Assembly: GCF_018881755.1 (NCBI RefSeq)
Contig: NZ_JACVPS010000002.1
Location: forward strand, 186,001 to 250,000
DNA from: Polynucleobacter finlandensis
Lineage (GTDB): Bacteria > Pseudomonadota > Gammaproteobacteria > Burkholderiales > Burkholderiaceae
Direction of reading: 5' to 3'
Length of the DNA stretch: 64,000 bases
Position numbers and translations under genes: made by a program. The notes below the pieces were generated by a model. That model had not been told where the DNA came from. It saw nothing but the letters and a program-made list of their open reading frames with translations, and searched no databases. Below are positions 8,966 to 18,813 of this stretch, piece by piece. Position 1 is the stretch's first letter, and the number at the start of each line of letters is the position of its first letter.

Positions 8966-10546
8966 TTAATGGCGGAAGTGACGTGTGCCAGTAAAGATCA
9001 TCGCAATGCCATGCTCATTGGCTGCCGCAATGATTTCATCATCACGCATGCTGCCACCGGGCTGGATTGCGCAACTGGCGCCACCGTTTACTACAACATC
9101 CAGGCCATCACGGAATGGGAAGAAGGCATCACTTGCCACTGCAGAACCTTTCAGGCTTAAGCCAGCGTTCTCTGCTTTGATGCTAGCCATGCGGGCTGAA
9201 TCAACCCGACTCATTTGACCTGCACCGATTCCTAGGGTCATGCCGTTTGCGCAATACACAATCGCATTGGACTTCACAAACTTAGCAACACGCCAAGCAA
9301 ACATCATGTCATTCATTTCGCTTGGGGTTGGCAATCTTTGGCTGACTACGCGCATTTCGCTTTGAAGCACATTCTTAGCATCGGGCGATTGAACTAATAG
9401 ACCGCCACCAACGCGTTTGAAATCAAAAGCATTAAATGCTGTGCCTAATGGGATCTCTAGTAGACGAACATTTTGTTTGGCAGCAAAAATCGCTTTTGCC
9501 TCATCACTAAAACTGGGGGCAATGAGCACTTCTACAAATTGCTTGGAGATGGCTTCGGCTGCTGCGCCATCACAAGGCACATTGAAGGCAATGATGCCGC
9601 CAAAGGCTGAGCTTGGGTCGGTCTTAAATGCTTTTTGATAGGCCTCAAGAGCATTGGTAGCAACTGCTACACCACAAGGGTTGGCATGTTTGATAATTAC
9701 GCAAGCTGCAGCACCGCCCGCATTGTCAGAAAAGCTTTTAACGCATTCCCAGGCAGAGTCTGCATCGGCAATATTGTTATACGAAAGCTCTTTACCTTGT
9801 AGCTGCTTGTAGTTAGCGAGCGCACCAGCAATTGGCTGAATATCTTTATAGAAGGCAGCTGATTGATGTGGGTTCTCACCATAACGCATCTCTTGCACTT
9901 TCTCAAAAGCCAGATGCAATGTTTCTGGATAGGCAGAGCGCGCTTTGTGATCCAGCTCTTCACCTAAAGAGGATAAGTAATTTGCAATGGCGCCGTCATA
10001 TTGAGCGGTATGAGCAAACACTTTCTTGGCCAGACTAAGATTGGTTTTATAAGAAACGGTGTTCTTGTTTGCTTTCATCTCAGCCAAGACTGGTGCATAG
10101 TCTTCAGGCGAGATCAGCACGGTCACGTCTTGATGGTTCTTAGCAGCAGCGCGCAGCATTGCTGGACCACCAATATCAATATTCTCTACAGCATCTTCAA
10201 ATGAGCAGTTCTCGCGAGCAACAGTTTCATTAAAAGGGTAGAGATTGATAACCAACATATCGATAGTGTCGATGCCATGTGCTTTCAGGGCAGCCATGTG
10301 CTCAGGAAAGTCTCTCCGGGCCAATAAGCCACCATGCACCATTGGGTGCAATGTTTTGACGCGGCCATCTAACATCTCTGGAAACTTTGTCAAAGAAGAC
10401 ACCTCAACAACGGGCAAATGATTTTCAGCTAAGAGTTTTGCAGTACCGCCGGTAGAAATGAGTTTGATGCCTTGCTCATGGAGTGCTTTAGCAAAGGGCA
10501 CGATGCCATTTTTATCGGAGACGGAGAGTAGGGCTGTGCGGATCAT
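8966..10546 (-). CDS. purH: Bifunctional AICAR formyltransferase / IMP cyclohydrolase
   Basis: PurH performs the last two steps of IMP synthesis in the cytoplasm. The N-terminal part (about residues 1-200) is the methylglyoxal-synthase-like IMP cyclohydrolase domain, with the STGGTAKLL and HPMVHGGLL motifs. The rest is the AICAR transformylase domain with KHANPCGVA and, near the C-terminus, [10 protein letters not shown]. At 526 residues it is full length. Its neighbours fis and dusB upstream and ruvC downstream match betaproteobacterial order. Confidence 0.97.
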   Translation of the reverse strand: MIRTALLSVSDKNGIVPFAKALHEQGIKLISTGGTAKLLAENHLPVVEVSSLTKFPEMLDGRVKTLHPMVHGGLLARRDFPEHMAALKAHGIDTIDMLVINLYPFNETVARENCSFEDAVENIDIGGPAMLRAAAKNHQDVTVLISPEDYAPVLAEMKANKNTVSYKTNLSLAKKVFAHTAQYDGAIANYLSSLGEELDHKARSAYPETLHLAFEKVQEMRYGENPHQSAAFYKDIQPIAGALANYKQLQGKELSYNNIADADSAWECVKSFSDNAGGAAACVIIKHANPCGVAVATNALEAYQKAFKTDPSSAFGGIIAFNVPCDGAAAEAISKQFVEVLIAPSFSDEAKAIFAAKQNVRLLEIPLGTAFNAFDFKRVGGGLLVQSPDAKNVLQSEMRVVSQRLPTPSEMNDMMFAWRVAKFVKSNAIVYCANGMTLGIGAGQMSRVDSARMASIKAENAGLSLKGSAVASDAFFPFRDGLDVVVNGGASCAIQPGGSMRDDEIIAAANEHGIAMIFTGTRHFRH

Positions 10547-10593
10547 ATGGGCTTGATGGTTGGATGAATGAATGTATAAGGTAAATATTGGCT

Positions 10594-10833
10594 TTACTTG
10601 ATCAGCTGATGCTCAAGGAGTTTTTTATGCAAAGTATTGCGATTAATGCCGAGGTATTGCGCAGCTAAGGATTGGTTCTGCTTAGCATGCTGCATGACTA
10701 ATTCCAGCATTGGTTTTTCGACGACGCTTAATACCATTTGATAAATATCTGAAGGTGGCGTGCCTTTGAGGTCATCAAGGTAGCCCTGTAGTTGCGTTTC
10801 AATGCATTCAGTGATGGGGTGTTTATTGCTCAT
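10594..10833 (-). CDS. fis: Fis-family DNA-binding protein
   Basis: A 79-residue nucleoid-associated protein related to Fis, a dimeric DNA-bending regulator of rRNA transcription and chromosome architecture. The C-terminal half is the Fis helix-turn-helix, seen in [19 protein letters not shown]. The N-terminus is shorter than in E. coli Fis, as in other betaproteobacteria. It lies between dusB and purH. The dusB-fis pair is an operon in E. coli as well, which supports the identification. Confidence 0.92.
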   Translation of the reverse strand: MSNKHPITECIETQLQGYLDDLKGTPPSDIYQMVLSVVEKPMLELVMQHAKQNQSLAAQYLGINRNTLHKKLLEHQLIK

Positions 10834-10856
10834 GTAGTTGTGTCTAGTACTGAAAA

Positions 10857-11873
10857 TTAAGCGGCTTCTAAAAATAGCAAACGATCGGAATGAGATTTCA
10901 TCTCATCAAAAAAATCATTCACCATTTGTAATTGGGTTTTGCAATCGTCTGCAGTGTTCATTCTTTGGCGGAACGCATGTGAGTCACGAAGTCCTTTGCA
11001 ATACCAGCCAATATGTTTGCGGGCTGTACGCAGGCCAACATATTCTCCATAGAAGGCATAGTGATCAAGCAAGTGCTCATTCATGATCTCCTGGATTTCT
11101 GCGATCTCGGGAGTAGGCAACTTAGCACCAGTCTCCAGATAGTGATTGATCTCACGAAAAATCCAGGGACGACCTTGAGCAGCGCGGCCAATCATGATGG
11201 CATCAGCACCCGTTTCCTGTAAAACGAACGCTGCCTTTTCTGGGGTGGTGATATCGCCATTGGCAACCACTGGAATAGCCACGCTATTTTTGACGGCGGT
11301 AATGGTTTCGTATTCAGCTTCACCGTGATAGAGATCTGCTTTAGTGCGACCATGAACCGTCAACATCGAGATCCCCGATTGTTCAGCAAGCCTGGCAATG
11401 GCAATAGCGTTTTTATTAGCTCGATCCCAACCCGTCCGAATTTTTAAAGTCACTGGTACTGCGTCAGGCCCAACTCCTACGGCTTGCACTATTGCTTCTA
11501 GAATTTGTTGTACCAAGGACTCGTCACGCATGAGTGCGGAACCTGCTGCAACGTTGCAGACTTTCTTGGCTGGACAACCCATGTTGATATCAATGATTTG
11601 TGCGCCGTGATCTACGTTGAGTTTTGCTGCTGCGGCCATCATTGCTGGATCGGCTCCAGCAATTTGTACTGCGATTGGCTTGAACTCACCCTGATGATTG
11701 GCGCGACGCTGGGTCTTTTCACTATTCCAAAGCAACGCATTGGAGGCGATCATTTCAGATACAGCATAGCCGGCACCCAGTTTCTTGCACAACTGCCGAA
11801 ATGGACGGTCTGTTACGCCAGCCATAGGGGCGACAAAGAGTCGATTTGCGAGGAGGTGAGGGCCAATCTTCAT
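10857..11873 (-). CDS. dusB: tRNA-dihydrouridine synthase B
   Basis: Flavoenzyme that reduces specific uridines of tRNA to dihydrouridine. The 338-residue TIM barrel opens with FVAPMAGVTDRPFR. It has the catalytic cysteine in the DINMGCPAKKV segment and the FMN-contacting MIGRAAQGRPW region. A helical RNA-binding domain fills the last 90 or so residues. It heads the dusB-fis-purH cluster and is separated by 139 bases from the upstream hydroxylase gene, so a promoter may lie there. Confidence 0.95.
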   Translation of the reverse strand: MKIGPHLLANRLFVAPMAGVTDRPFRQLCKKLGAGYAVSEMIASNALLWNSEKTQRRANHQGEFKPIAVQIAGADPAMMAAAAKLNVDHGAQIIDINMGCPAKKVCNVAAGSALMRDESLVQQILEAIVQAVGVGPDAVPVTLKIRTGWDRANKNAIAIARLAEQSGISMLTVHGRTKADLYHGEAEYETITAVKNSVAIPVVANGDITTPEKAAFVLQETGADAIMIGRAAQGRPWIFREINHYLETGAKLPTPEIAEIQEIMNEHLLDHYAFYGEYVGLRTARKHIGWYCKGLRDSHAFRQRMNTADDCKTQLQMVNDFFDEMKSHSDRLLFLEAA

Positions 11874-11943
11874 CTGAATCTAGGGTGGGCGCGAGGAAAT
11901 CTCAAAGTGGCGTGGAAAGCATGACACTTTAGCACAAATAGGG

Positions 11944-11974
11944 CTTAATTTGCCTATTTTTTAGGCAGATTAAG
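11944..11974. repeat. Strong inverted repeat in the gap upstream of dusB
   Basis: Bases 11944-11956 pair with 11962-11974 as a 13-bp stem containing one imperfect position (a G-T pair on the plus strand, C-A on the minus strand) and a loop of about 5 bases. It lies between the stop of the UbiH-family gene and the start of dusB, both on the reverse strand. No T run follows on the minus strand, so it is not a classical terminator. It may be an operator or an mRNA-processing hairpin. Confidence 0.5.
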
Positions 11975-12012
11975 AGTTCAAAGCAGAGATCAAATGCCTT
12001 GATTTAAGGGGC

Positions 12013-13185
12013 CTAGCGGCGCCCAAACATCATTTGTCGAGCTAGGGCCGTTTTAACTGGAGGAAGCCATTGAAGGGCCGTTAAAGCTAGTCCACGCCCA
12101 ATCACGATAGGAAGTAGGTTTGAGGTGAATACTCTGGCCATAAAGTCAGTTAAGCCGATGGTAGTAGTGCGGTCAGCTTTACGGCTTTTTGCGTATCTTG
12201 TTAGTGCATGCTCGAGGTGATGAGGCGCTTGCTCTTCTTCAGGGTTTGAGAAGACCTCTGCCAATGTTTCTGCTAAAAGATAGGCATCTCGCAAACCGAG
12301 ATTGAGTCCTTGGCCGGCAACGGGATGCAAGGTCTGTGCAGCATTGCCTATCCATACTTCATTGCCCTGGGTAATTTCTTTGCGGTAATTGAGTCCAAGC
12401 GCGTAAAGACGACGATCTTGAATTTTTAAGAATCGACCAATGCGAGAACCAAACTCTTTTTGTAGTGCCAATAGGAAATCAGCGTCACTTAAGTTCAAGC
12501 GTTGTTGTGACGATTCAGGGGATCCGCACCAAACTAGGTTCAGGATGTTGCTGCCGTAATGACTTGGTAGCACGGCAAGTGGGCCTTCTGATGTAAATCG
12601 CTCCCAAGCTTGATGGGATGTTGCGTTTTCTACTTCAACTAGACCAACTAGAGCGGATTGATCGTAATCACGACCAGATTCAACCCAATCCTGCTTTTTG
12701 AATAAGCCGCCTTCTGCATGAACGATACATTTAGCTTCGATTTCTAGGTGCTCAGCATCCTGATCGATATGCAGCCATGAAAAATGGGACTCAGATTGAT
12801 TGACTTCACTCTGGATCGCTCTTAAGGCTTTGCGTAAAGCCAAATGAATATCGCGATAACGAATGATGTGACCCAGAGCATCTTGGCCTAATTCTTCGCG
12901 CGTCATTAAGGCTCGTCCAAAACGACCGGCTTGAGAAACATGTACACGATGAATATCAGCACACTCCATTGGCCAAGCTTTGATAGTGTCGAGTAGTAAT
13001 TTACTGCCATGGGACAGCGCAATACCTCTGCTGTCGGCGGATGCTAGATCTGCATCATCAAGGGGATTGCGATCTACTAGTATGAGTTTGGCTTCAGGAT
13101 ATTTTTGCAAGCACCATGCGGCACAAGCTAGTCCAACAGGACCACCACCTTGAATCAATATGTCGTACTTGCTTGCGCTCGTCAT
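12013..13185 (-). CDS. UbiH/UbiF/Coq6-family FAD-dependent hydroxylase
   Basis: A 390-residue flavoprotein monooxygenase of the family that hydroxylates the ubiquinone ring. The N-terminal dinucleotide-binding motif is IQGGGPVGLACA (around residues 11-22). The C-terminal FAD contact NAAQTLHPVAGQGLNLGLRD (near residues 285-305) is the family signature. Which ring position it acts on cannot be told from sequence alone, so no symbol is given. The stop of pepP is 7 bases upstream of the start, so the two genes are co-transcribed. A pepP-ubiH arrangement is also known in E. coli. Confidence 0.88.
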   Translation of the reverse strand: MTSASKYDILIQGGGPVGLACAAWCLQKYPEAKLILVDRNPLDDADLASADSRGIALSHGSKLLLDTIKAWPMECADIHRVHVSQAGRFGRALMTREELGQDALGHIIRYRDIHLALRKALRAIQSEVNQSESHFSWLHIDQDAEHLEIEAKCIVHAEGGLFKKQDWVESGRDYDQSALVGLVEVENATSHQAWERFTSEGPLAVLPSHYGSNILNLVWCGSPESSQQRLNLSDADFLLALQKEFGSRIGRFLKIQDRRLYALGLNYRKEITQGNEVWIGNAAQTLHPVAGQGLNLGLRDAYLLAETLAEVFSNPEEEQAPHHLEHALTRYAKSRKADRTTTIGLTDFMARVFTSNLLPIVIGRGLALTALQWLPPVKTALARQMMFGRR

Positions 13186-13192
13186 GAATGCG

Positions 13193-14548
13193 TTATTGAT
13201 TTTTCATCAAAGCTTCAATGTCATCGGCTTTAACGGGGGCGCCACGAGAAATTAATTCACATCCAGAGTCGTTGATCACTGCATCATCTTCAATTCGAAT
13301 GCCGATATTCCAAAACTGCTCATCTACGTCTTCTGCTGGGGGAACATATAAACCAGGTTCAATCGTAATAACCATGCCAGGCCTCAGAATCCGCCAGGGT
13401 TTTTCAGCGTCAGCATTGATGTTGTTTTGCTCGCGATAGGAGCCAACATCATGGACATCCATGCCTAGCCAATGCGAGGTGCGATGCATATAAAAACGAC
13501 GATAGGCAGCAGTCTCAATGGCATTGTCGAGTGAGCCAAGTTCAGTAAGTTTGAGTAATTTTTCATCCAACAAACCTTGTGTGAGCACCTTGAGTGCAGC
13601 TTCATGTGGCTGCATAAAAGTATTGCCAGGCTTTGTCACGGCAATGGCAGCTTCTTGAGCTGCTAAGGTGATGTCATATAGAGCGCGTTGTGGCCCACTA
13701 AATTTACCGTTTACTGGAAAGGTTCTGGTGATATCAGAGGCATAACCATCAAGCTCACAACCAGCATCAATGAGGCACAGTTCGCCGCTGCGCAATTCAG
13801 TAGATCCAGCGCGATAGTGCAGGATGCAGGAGTTAGCGCCGCCAGCAACAATGCTGTTGTAAGCAACGCTTTGTGAGCCGCTGTTACGGAATTCATGTAG
13901 CAGCTCAGCTTCTAGTTGGTATTCGCGCATACCAGGCTTGCAGATTTGCATTGCGCGAATATGGGCGCGAGCAGAAATGGCAGCAGCACGTCGCATGATC
14001 TCGATTTCATGCACATCTTTAAACAAACGCATTTCATGAATCATTGCTTCAACATCATGAAATTCTGATGGGGGATTAATGCCAGCCCGCGCTTGTTGAC
14101 GAACTTGTTTCATCCAGTGGCGTAGGCGGCGATCGGTTTCAGCGCTTTCTGCTAGGCGAACATAAACTGCATCTTGATCAGCTAATAATTCACTGAGTTT
14201 AGTATCAAGCTCAACATTGCTATGAGCAGAATCTACACCCAACATTTTTGGGGCAGCTTCAGGGCCAAGGCGTATGCCATCCCAGATCTCGCGCTCTGGA
14301 TCTTTGGGTCTGCAAAAGAGATGCGTTTCTTCAGTGTTTTGGTCGACCTTAATGACTAGCGTCGCGCCTGGTTCTTCAAATCCGCTGAGGTAGAAAAAAT
14401 CACTGTCGTGACGATAAGGAAATTCACTATCGCGATTGCGAGATAACTCTGGAGCCGTGGCAATGACGGCAACCCCACCACCAGTATTGGCACGGATTTT
14501 TTTGGCTAAGGCAATTCTGCGTTTTTGGTAAATATCAGTTTTATTCAT
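13193..14548 (-). CDS. pepP: Xaa-Pro aminopeptidase
   Basis: Aminopeptidase P of the M24 pita-bread family, which removes N-terminal residues preceding proline. The two-metal site is visible: an Asp in IDAGCELDGYASD, the second Asp in DITRTFP, a His in HRTSHWLGMDVHD, a Glu in TIEPGLY and a Glu in IRIEDD. An N-terminal AMP_N domain precedes the catalytic domain. I favour the ATG at 14548, which overlaps the murU stop by 8 bases. A start at 14557 would add three residues. It is part of the amgK-murU-pepP run. Confidence 0.94.
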   Translation of the reverse strand: MNKTDIYQKRRIALAKKIRANTGGGVAVIATAPELSRNRDSEFPYRHDSDFFYLSGFEEPGATLVIKVDQNTEETHLFCRPKDPEREIWDGIRLGPEAAPKMLGVDSAHSNVELDTKLSELLADQDAVYVRLAESAETDRRLRHWMKQVRQQARAGINPPSEFHDVEAMIHEMRLFKDVHEIEIMRRAAAISARAHIRAMQICKPGMREYQLEAELLHEFRNSGSQSVAYNSIVAGGANSCILHYRAGSTELRSGELCLIDAGCELDGYASDITRTFPVNGKFSGPQRALYDITLAAQEAAIAVTKPGNTFMQPHEAALKVLTQGLLDEKLLKLTELGSLDNAIETAAYRRFYMHRTSHWLGMDVHDVGSYREQNNINADAEKPWRILRPGMVITIEPGLYVPPAEDVDEQFWNIGIRIEDDAVINDSGCELISRGAPVKADDIEALMKNQ

Positions 14549-15257
14549 AAACTGCATTGAGCTCTTGCAAACGTTGAGGTGTACCTACATCGTGCCATGG
14601 TCCGAGATATTTTTCACCAGAGACTTTATTGTCCTTCATAGCTGTGCGAAGGAGGGGGGCAAGCTTTGCTGGAATCCCTATTACGAGATCTTGGAATAAG
14701 TCGCGGTGGTAGATGCCAATTCCGGAAAAGGTGAGTTTTTCAGCCCCCAGTGATTCAATCTCGCTCACTTTGGAATGGTCTAGATAGAAGTCCCCGTCAG
14801 AGTGATGGGCTGGGTTGGGCACCATGACTAAGTGGGCTAGTGGAGGATTTTGGGAGCCCCTCAAGGCGGCATGTGCCTGTATTAGCCCTCCAATGGGAAA
14901 GCCTGGGCAAAAAACATCTCCATTGATGACCAGAAAGTAATCATCAGGATTAAGCAGGGGAAGGGCTTTGCGGATTCCGCCAGCTGTTTCTAGCGCTATT
15001 GCCTCTGGAGAATATTGAATCTGCAGTCCAAACTGAGCCCCGTTTCCCAAGGCATCTTCAATTTTTTGTCCTAGCCAAGCGTGGTTAATGACAATATTTT
15101 GAATACCTGCATCAGATAGTGCTTCTAGATGCCATTGCAATAAAGACTTATCTTTGATCTTGAGAAGAGGCTTGGGCAAGTCATCCGTTAATGGTCGCAT
15201 GCGCTCCCCTCTGCCGGCAGCAAGCAGTAAACAGGGAAGTTGCTTTGGCTTAGCCAT
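14541..15257 (-). CDS. murU: N-acetylmuramate alpha-1-phosphate uridylyltransferase
   Basis: Nucleotidyltransferase of 238 residues that converts MurNAc-alpha-1-phosphate and UTP to UDP-MurNAc, feeding recycled sugar into peptidoglycan precursors and bypassing MurA. The signature LAAGRGERMRPLT (about residues 11-23) and the PKPL segment are those of sugar-phosphate nucleotidylyltransferases. The specificity call rests on pairing with the kinase gene directly upstream, which it overlaps by 8 bases. This amgK-murU order is the one described in Pseudomonas. anmK, an earlier step, is also in this window. Confidence 0.9.
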   Translation of the reverse strand: MAKPKQLPCLLLAAGRGERMRPLTDDLPKPLLKIKDKSLLQWHLEALSDAGIQNIVINHAWLGQKIEDALGNGAQFGLQIQYSPEAIALETAGGIRKALPLLNPDDYFLVINGDVFCPGFPIGGLIQAHAALRGSQNPPLAHLVMVPNPAHHSDGDFYLDHSKVSEIESLGAEKLTFSGIGIYHRDLFQDLVIGIPAKLAPLLRTAMKDNKVSGEKYLGPWHDVGTPQRLQELNAVYE

Positions 15258-16254
15258 GTTGACTTGTGCGCGTGGATTCTAAAATGCGGGCCAAAGGTTT
15301 TAATTCAATATAGCGGTTCGCAGTAGCTATTGCATATTGCAACACTAGCGGAATATCTTTTAGATAACCATCTTTGCCATCGCGATGAAATAATCTTGCA
15401 AATATGCCGAGCACTTTGAGATGGCGTTGTAAGCCCATCCACTCAAAATCTCGGTAGAACTGGCCAAAATCGTCTGGCATTGGTAACCCAACTTTACGGC
15501 CTTCTTCCCAAAACTTAATTACCCAATCAATCACTTTCTCTTCTGGCCATGCAATGTACGCATCGCGCCATAAAGAAGATGCATCGTAAGTAATAGGCCC
15601 GTAGACCGCATCTTGAAAATCCAAAACACCCGGATTATTTTTTTCGGTAACCATCAAATTACGTGAATGGTAATCGCGGTGTACATATACTTTTTCTTGT
15701 GAGAGATTGTTTTGAATGATCAGTTCAAAAGCCTGTTTGATCTGCGCATCTTGTAACTTGCTTAATTCAATTTGAAGATGTTTTTTTAAATACCATTCTG
15801 GAAATAAATCTAACTCACGCTGCAGGAGCGCTGCATCGTAATTTGGCAGAACATCAGGCTTGCTGGCCAATTGCATTTTGATTAATGCTTTGGTTGCATC
15901 CTGATAGAGGTGATCTGCAGTGCTGTCATTTAGTGCCGAGAGGTAAGTTTCGTTACCCAAATCATTGAGCAATAGAAAGCCCTCCCCCACATTTTTTTCA
16001 AGAATTTTGGGTACGTTTAAACCCGCCTCTGAGAGTAATAAATCAACCTGAATGAAGGCATCCAAGGGCTCGTGTTGAGGGGGAGCATCCATGACAATCA
16101 AAGTCCCAAAATCGGGGTTTTTTGTCTCAACCCTAAAATACCGCCGAAAGCTGGCATCAGCCGAAGCGGGGGCTAAGGTGTTGAGATCTAATTGCCAGCT
16201 AGGTTTGAGGCCTTCTAGCCAGTTGCGGAGGGTGTTTAAGCGAGCGTCAGTCAT
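15250..16254 (-). CDS. amgK: N-acetylmuramate/N-acetylglucosamine anomeric kinase
   Basis: Aminoglycoside-phosphotransferase-fold kinase of 334 residues that phosphorylates MurNAc (and GlcNAc) at C1. The catalytic loop VHRDYHSRNLMV and the metal-binding VLDFQDA motif are intact, and an N-terminal ATP-binding lobe with a YFRVE strand precedes them. It is translationally coupled to murU and divergent from lptD, with 33 bases between the two start codons. Such proteins are often labelled generic phosphotransferases. The murU neighbour makes AmgK the best call. Confidence 0.9.
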   Translation of the reverse strand: MTDARLNTLRNWLEGLKPSWQLDLNTLAPASADASFRRYFRVETKNPDFGTLIVMDAPPQHEPLDAFIQVDLLLSEAGLNVPKILEKNVGEGFLLLNDLGNETYLSALNDSTADHLYQDATKALIKMQLASKPDVLPNYDAALLQRELDLFPEWYLKKHLQIELSKLQDAQIKQAFELIIQNNLSQEKVYVHRDYHSRNLMVTEKNNPGVLDFQDAVYGPITYDASSLWRDAYIAWPEEKVIDWVIKFWEEGRKVGLPMPDDFGQFYRDFEWMGLQRHLKVLGIFARLFHRDGKDGYLKDIPLVLQYAIATANRYIELKPLARILESTRTSQHG

Positions 16255-16264
16255 GGTCGATTCG

Positions 16265-16270
16265 TATAAT
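16265..16270 (+). promoter_or_regulatory. Possible -10 element of lptD
   Basis: A perfect TATAAT lies 17 bases before the lptD ATG, with AGGA at 16281-16284 as ribosome site. No convincing -35 element stands at the right distance, and it falls inside the 33-base gap to the divergent amgK. Confidence 0.3.
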
Positions 16271-16287
16271 AGTGCGAGTCAGGATCT

Positions 16288-18813
16288 ATGAGTCATTATC
16301 GCCGTCGTGCCGGCCTTTGCGCCCCTCTTTTTTTAGCCATAACCCCCCGCTTAGTGTTGGGGTTAGTATTGCTGCAATTTGCACTTCCAGGGGCTGCTCA
16401 GGCACCTGCGCCTTTACCACCCACTACGCAGTCATTAAGCAATTCTGCGAATACGATTTTGATACCGGATCGTGGCGCTGTCACCGTTCTAAAACTGGAT
16501 GACCAGTTGCGAGTTGGGCAGCCAATTTCTGACGGCAAGGCTCTCACCTTTACATCAAGTGATTCAATTTACGGCATAGTTGAACGCGATATGCACCTAA
16601 AAGGACGTGCACAAATTCGCCGTAATGGGGCAGTCATTAAAGCTGATGACATTAAATACAATCCTGATACTGACGTTGCTGATTTAGTTGGTAATGCGGA
16701 GCTGATCAAGGGTAATACTTCTTTTAGGGGGCCTAAGGCCCGCTTCAAAGTGGATGCACGTGAAGGTGAGATGGAGTCTCCCACTTATGAACTTCGTGAT
16801 AACCGTGCAAATGGCACTGCAAAGAAACTAACGATTGAAACTTCGGATATTTTTGTTTTTGATCAGGCAACTTATACAACATGCACACCTGAAAACTTAG
16901 ATTGGTATTTCACGGCTAGCAAGATTGAAATTGATAACGAGCAAAAAGAAATGGTGGGTACCAACGGTGTGATGCGTTTCTTCGATGTACCTATTGCGTA
17001 TGTACCTTATTTCAGCGTTCCAACCTCCAATCAGCGTCGCTCTGGAATACTTGCACCAGTTACTGGCTACAACTCCAACAATGGTTGGGATACCACCCTC
17101 CCTTACTACGTCAACGTAGCGCCTAACCGTGATTTACTGTTACTGCCTCGGTATATGAATCAGCGTGGTACTCAGTTAGGTGCTCAATACCGTTTCTTGG
17201 ACCGTCAATATGCCGGAACATTAATTGGAGAATACTTGCCTTACGATAAAAAGACGGGCACCGATCGCTGGAAGTACGACTGGCAGCAAAGACAAAATTT
17301 CAGTGGTGACTTAGCACCTGGTGGGTTGCCAGGCCCCGGGGCATTCAATGGCTACGCCAATATCGCCCGCGTCTCTGACAATATGTACCCCACAGACTTT
17401 TCTCAAAGTATTGCCGGAGCTATTACCAACCAATTCCGTCAAGAGGTGGGGGCGAATAAACAGTTGACCGATAGCTTAAGCAATTGGAATGTATCTGCGC
17501 GAGCTATCACGTTTCAGACTTTGCAGCCAGATCCAACGACAACGGTTCAGTCGCCCTATAACATTCTTCCGAATGTAACGGCTGTTTATAATAATCAAAT
17601 TACGCCAATCGTTTCCGATGCGACTGGTAGATATTTAGAATTGCCGACAGGTCCTAAAACAACCTTCTCAACCGATTACACGCGCTTTGCCTACAACGTC
17701 AATGGCAATCCTCTGGCTGCTCCTGCTGGTAATTTATATAGCCAGGCTGATCGAACGGTAGTTAAAGGAGCATTGGCTTTGCCCCAGGTTACCCCTGGTT
17801 ATTACCTGACTCCTAAAGTGAGCTTTCAGGCGAATAACTATGCTGCGACATCCTTAACACCTGGCGCACCGAATGCCCAAGGTTTTGTGATTCCCACTTT
17901 TAGTTTAGATTCAGGTTTAGCATTTGAGAGAGATGCAGCAGAGTTAAAGGGCTTCTTTGGTCGCGATATGCTCTTGACGATGGAGCCTCGCGCTTTCTAC
18001 GTATACACACCATTTCAGAGTCAGGCACAAACACCTCTATTTGATACCGCCGACGGTGGTTTTGGCGTGACTCAAATTTTTAGTGAAAATAATTTTGTTG
18101 GTAATGACCGTGTTGCAGATAACAATAAGCTGACTGGTGGTATTACTAGTCGTATGCTGGAGGCCAGCTCTGGTGCTGAGCGCGCCTCGGTGACGCTTGC
18201 TCAAAGACAGGACTTCACCGGCCAGCGTGTTGGGTTGAATGGGACGATTGCCAACCCAACTACTTATTCTGATACCCTGGGTTCTGGCTCTATTCGATTG
18301 CTTGGAAACTTTAGTGTAGATGCCTTTGGGCAGTACAACACCCAATTAAATCGTTTTTTACAAACTACAGTAGGTGGTAGTTGGCGCCCAACCCCAGGCC
18401 GAAGTTTAAATTTTGGCTATCGTAATGTGTGGAGTCCACCAACTCAAGCATTTGGACCAACCCCAGCAACTCTAGCGGCAACGACTACCGATCAATATAA
18501 CGTTTCTGGTCAATGGCCCATTACCCGCGAACTTTCAGTTTTGGGGCGTTGGGGCTATGATGCTTTGACAACTAAAACACTCAATACCTTGGCAGCATTA
18601 GAGTGGACGCGCGACTGCTGGACTTTGCGTGCAGCATATTCTCAAATGCTCAATACCTCCCAAATCACCACTACCCAAATCCTCTTCCAAATAGAATTTA
18701 GGGGCTTTGGTAGCGCTGGCAGTAATCCAGTTGATATCATGAAGCTGAATGTTCCTGGATATATGCCTACTTCTAAGCCTATACCGCCCTCAACATACGA
18801 GAACTATCAATGA
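16288..18813 (+). CDS. lptD: LPS-assembly outer-membrane protein LptD
   Basis: LptD, with LptE, inserts lipopolysaccharide into the outer leaflet. The 841-residue precursor has an N-terminal signal peptide ending near AAQA (about residue 38). A beta-jellyroll (OstA/LptA-like) domain around residues 75-220 has repeated hydrophobic strands with GNAELIKGN-type turns. A large beta-barrel then runs to the C-terminus. The short N-domain and Pro-rich linker are normal. It heads lptD-surA-pdxA-rsmA, the order known from E. coli, and its stop overlaps the surA start as ATGA. Confidence 0.95.
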   Translation: MSHYRRRAGLCAPLFLAITPRLVLGLVLLQFALPGAAQAPAPLPPTTQSLSNSANTILIPDRGAVTVLKLDDQLRVGQPISDGKALTFTSSDSIYGIVERDMHLKGRAQIRRNGAVIKADDIKYNPDTDVADLVGNAELIKGNTSFRGPKARFKVDAREGEMESPTYELRDNRANGTAKKLTIETSDIFVFDQATYTTCTPENLDWYFTASKIEIDNEQKEMVGTNGVMRFFDVPIAYVPYFSVPTSNQRRSGILAPVTGYNSNNGWDTTLPYYVNVAPNRDLLLLPRYMNQRGTQLGAQYRFLDRQYAGTLIGEYLPYDKKTGTDRWKYDWQQRQNFSGDLAPGGLPGPGAFNGYANIARVSDNMYPTDFSQSIAGAITNQFRQEVGANKQLTDSLSNWNVSARAITFQTLQPDPTTTVQSPYNILPNVTAVYNNQITPIVSDATGRYLELPTGPKTTFSTDYTRFAYNVNGNPLAAPAGNLYSQADRTVVKGALALPQVTPGYYLTPKVSFQANNYAATSLTPGAPNAQGFVIPTFSLDSGLAFERDAAELKGFFGRDMLLTMEPRAFYVYTPFQSQAQTPLFDTADGGFGVTQIFSENNFVGNDRVADNNKLTGGITSRMLEASSGAERASVTLAQRQDFTGQRVGLNGTIANPTTYSDTLGSGSIRLLGNFSVDAFGQYNTQLNRFLQTTVGGSWRPTPGRSLNFGYRNVWSPPTQAFGPTPATLAATTTDQYNVSGQWPITRELSVLGRWGYDALTTKTLNTLAALEWTRDCWTLRAAYSQMLNTSQITTTQILFQIEFRGFGSAGSNPVDIMKLNVPGYMPTSKPIPPSTYENYQ

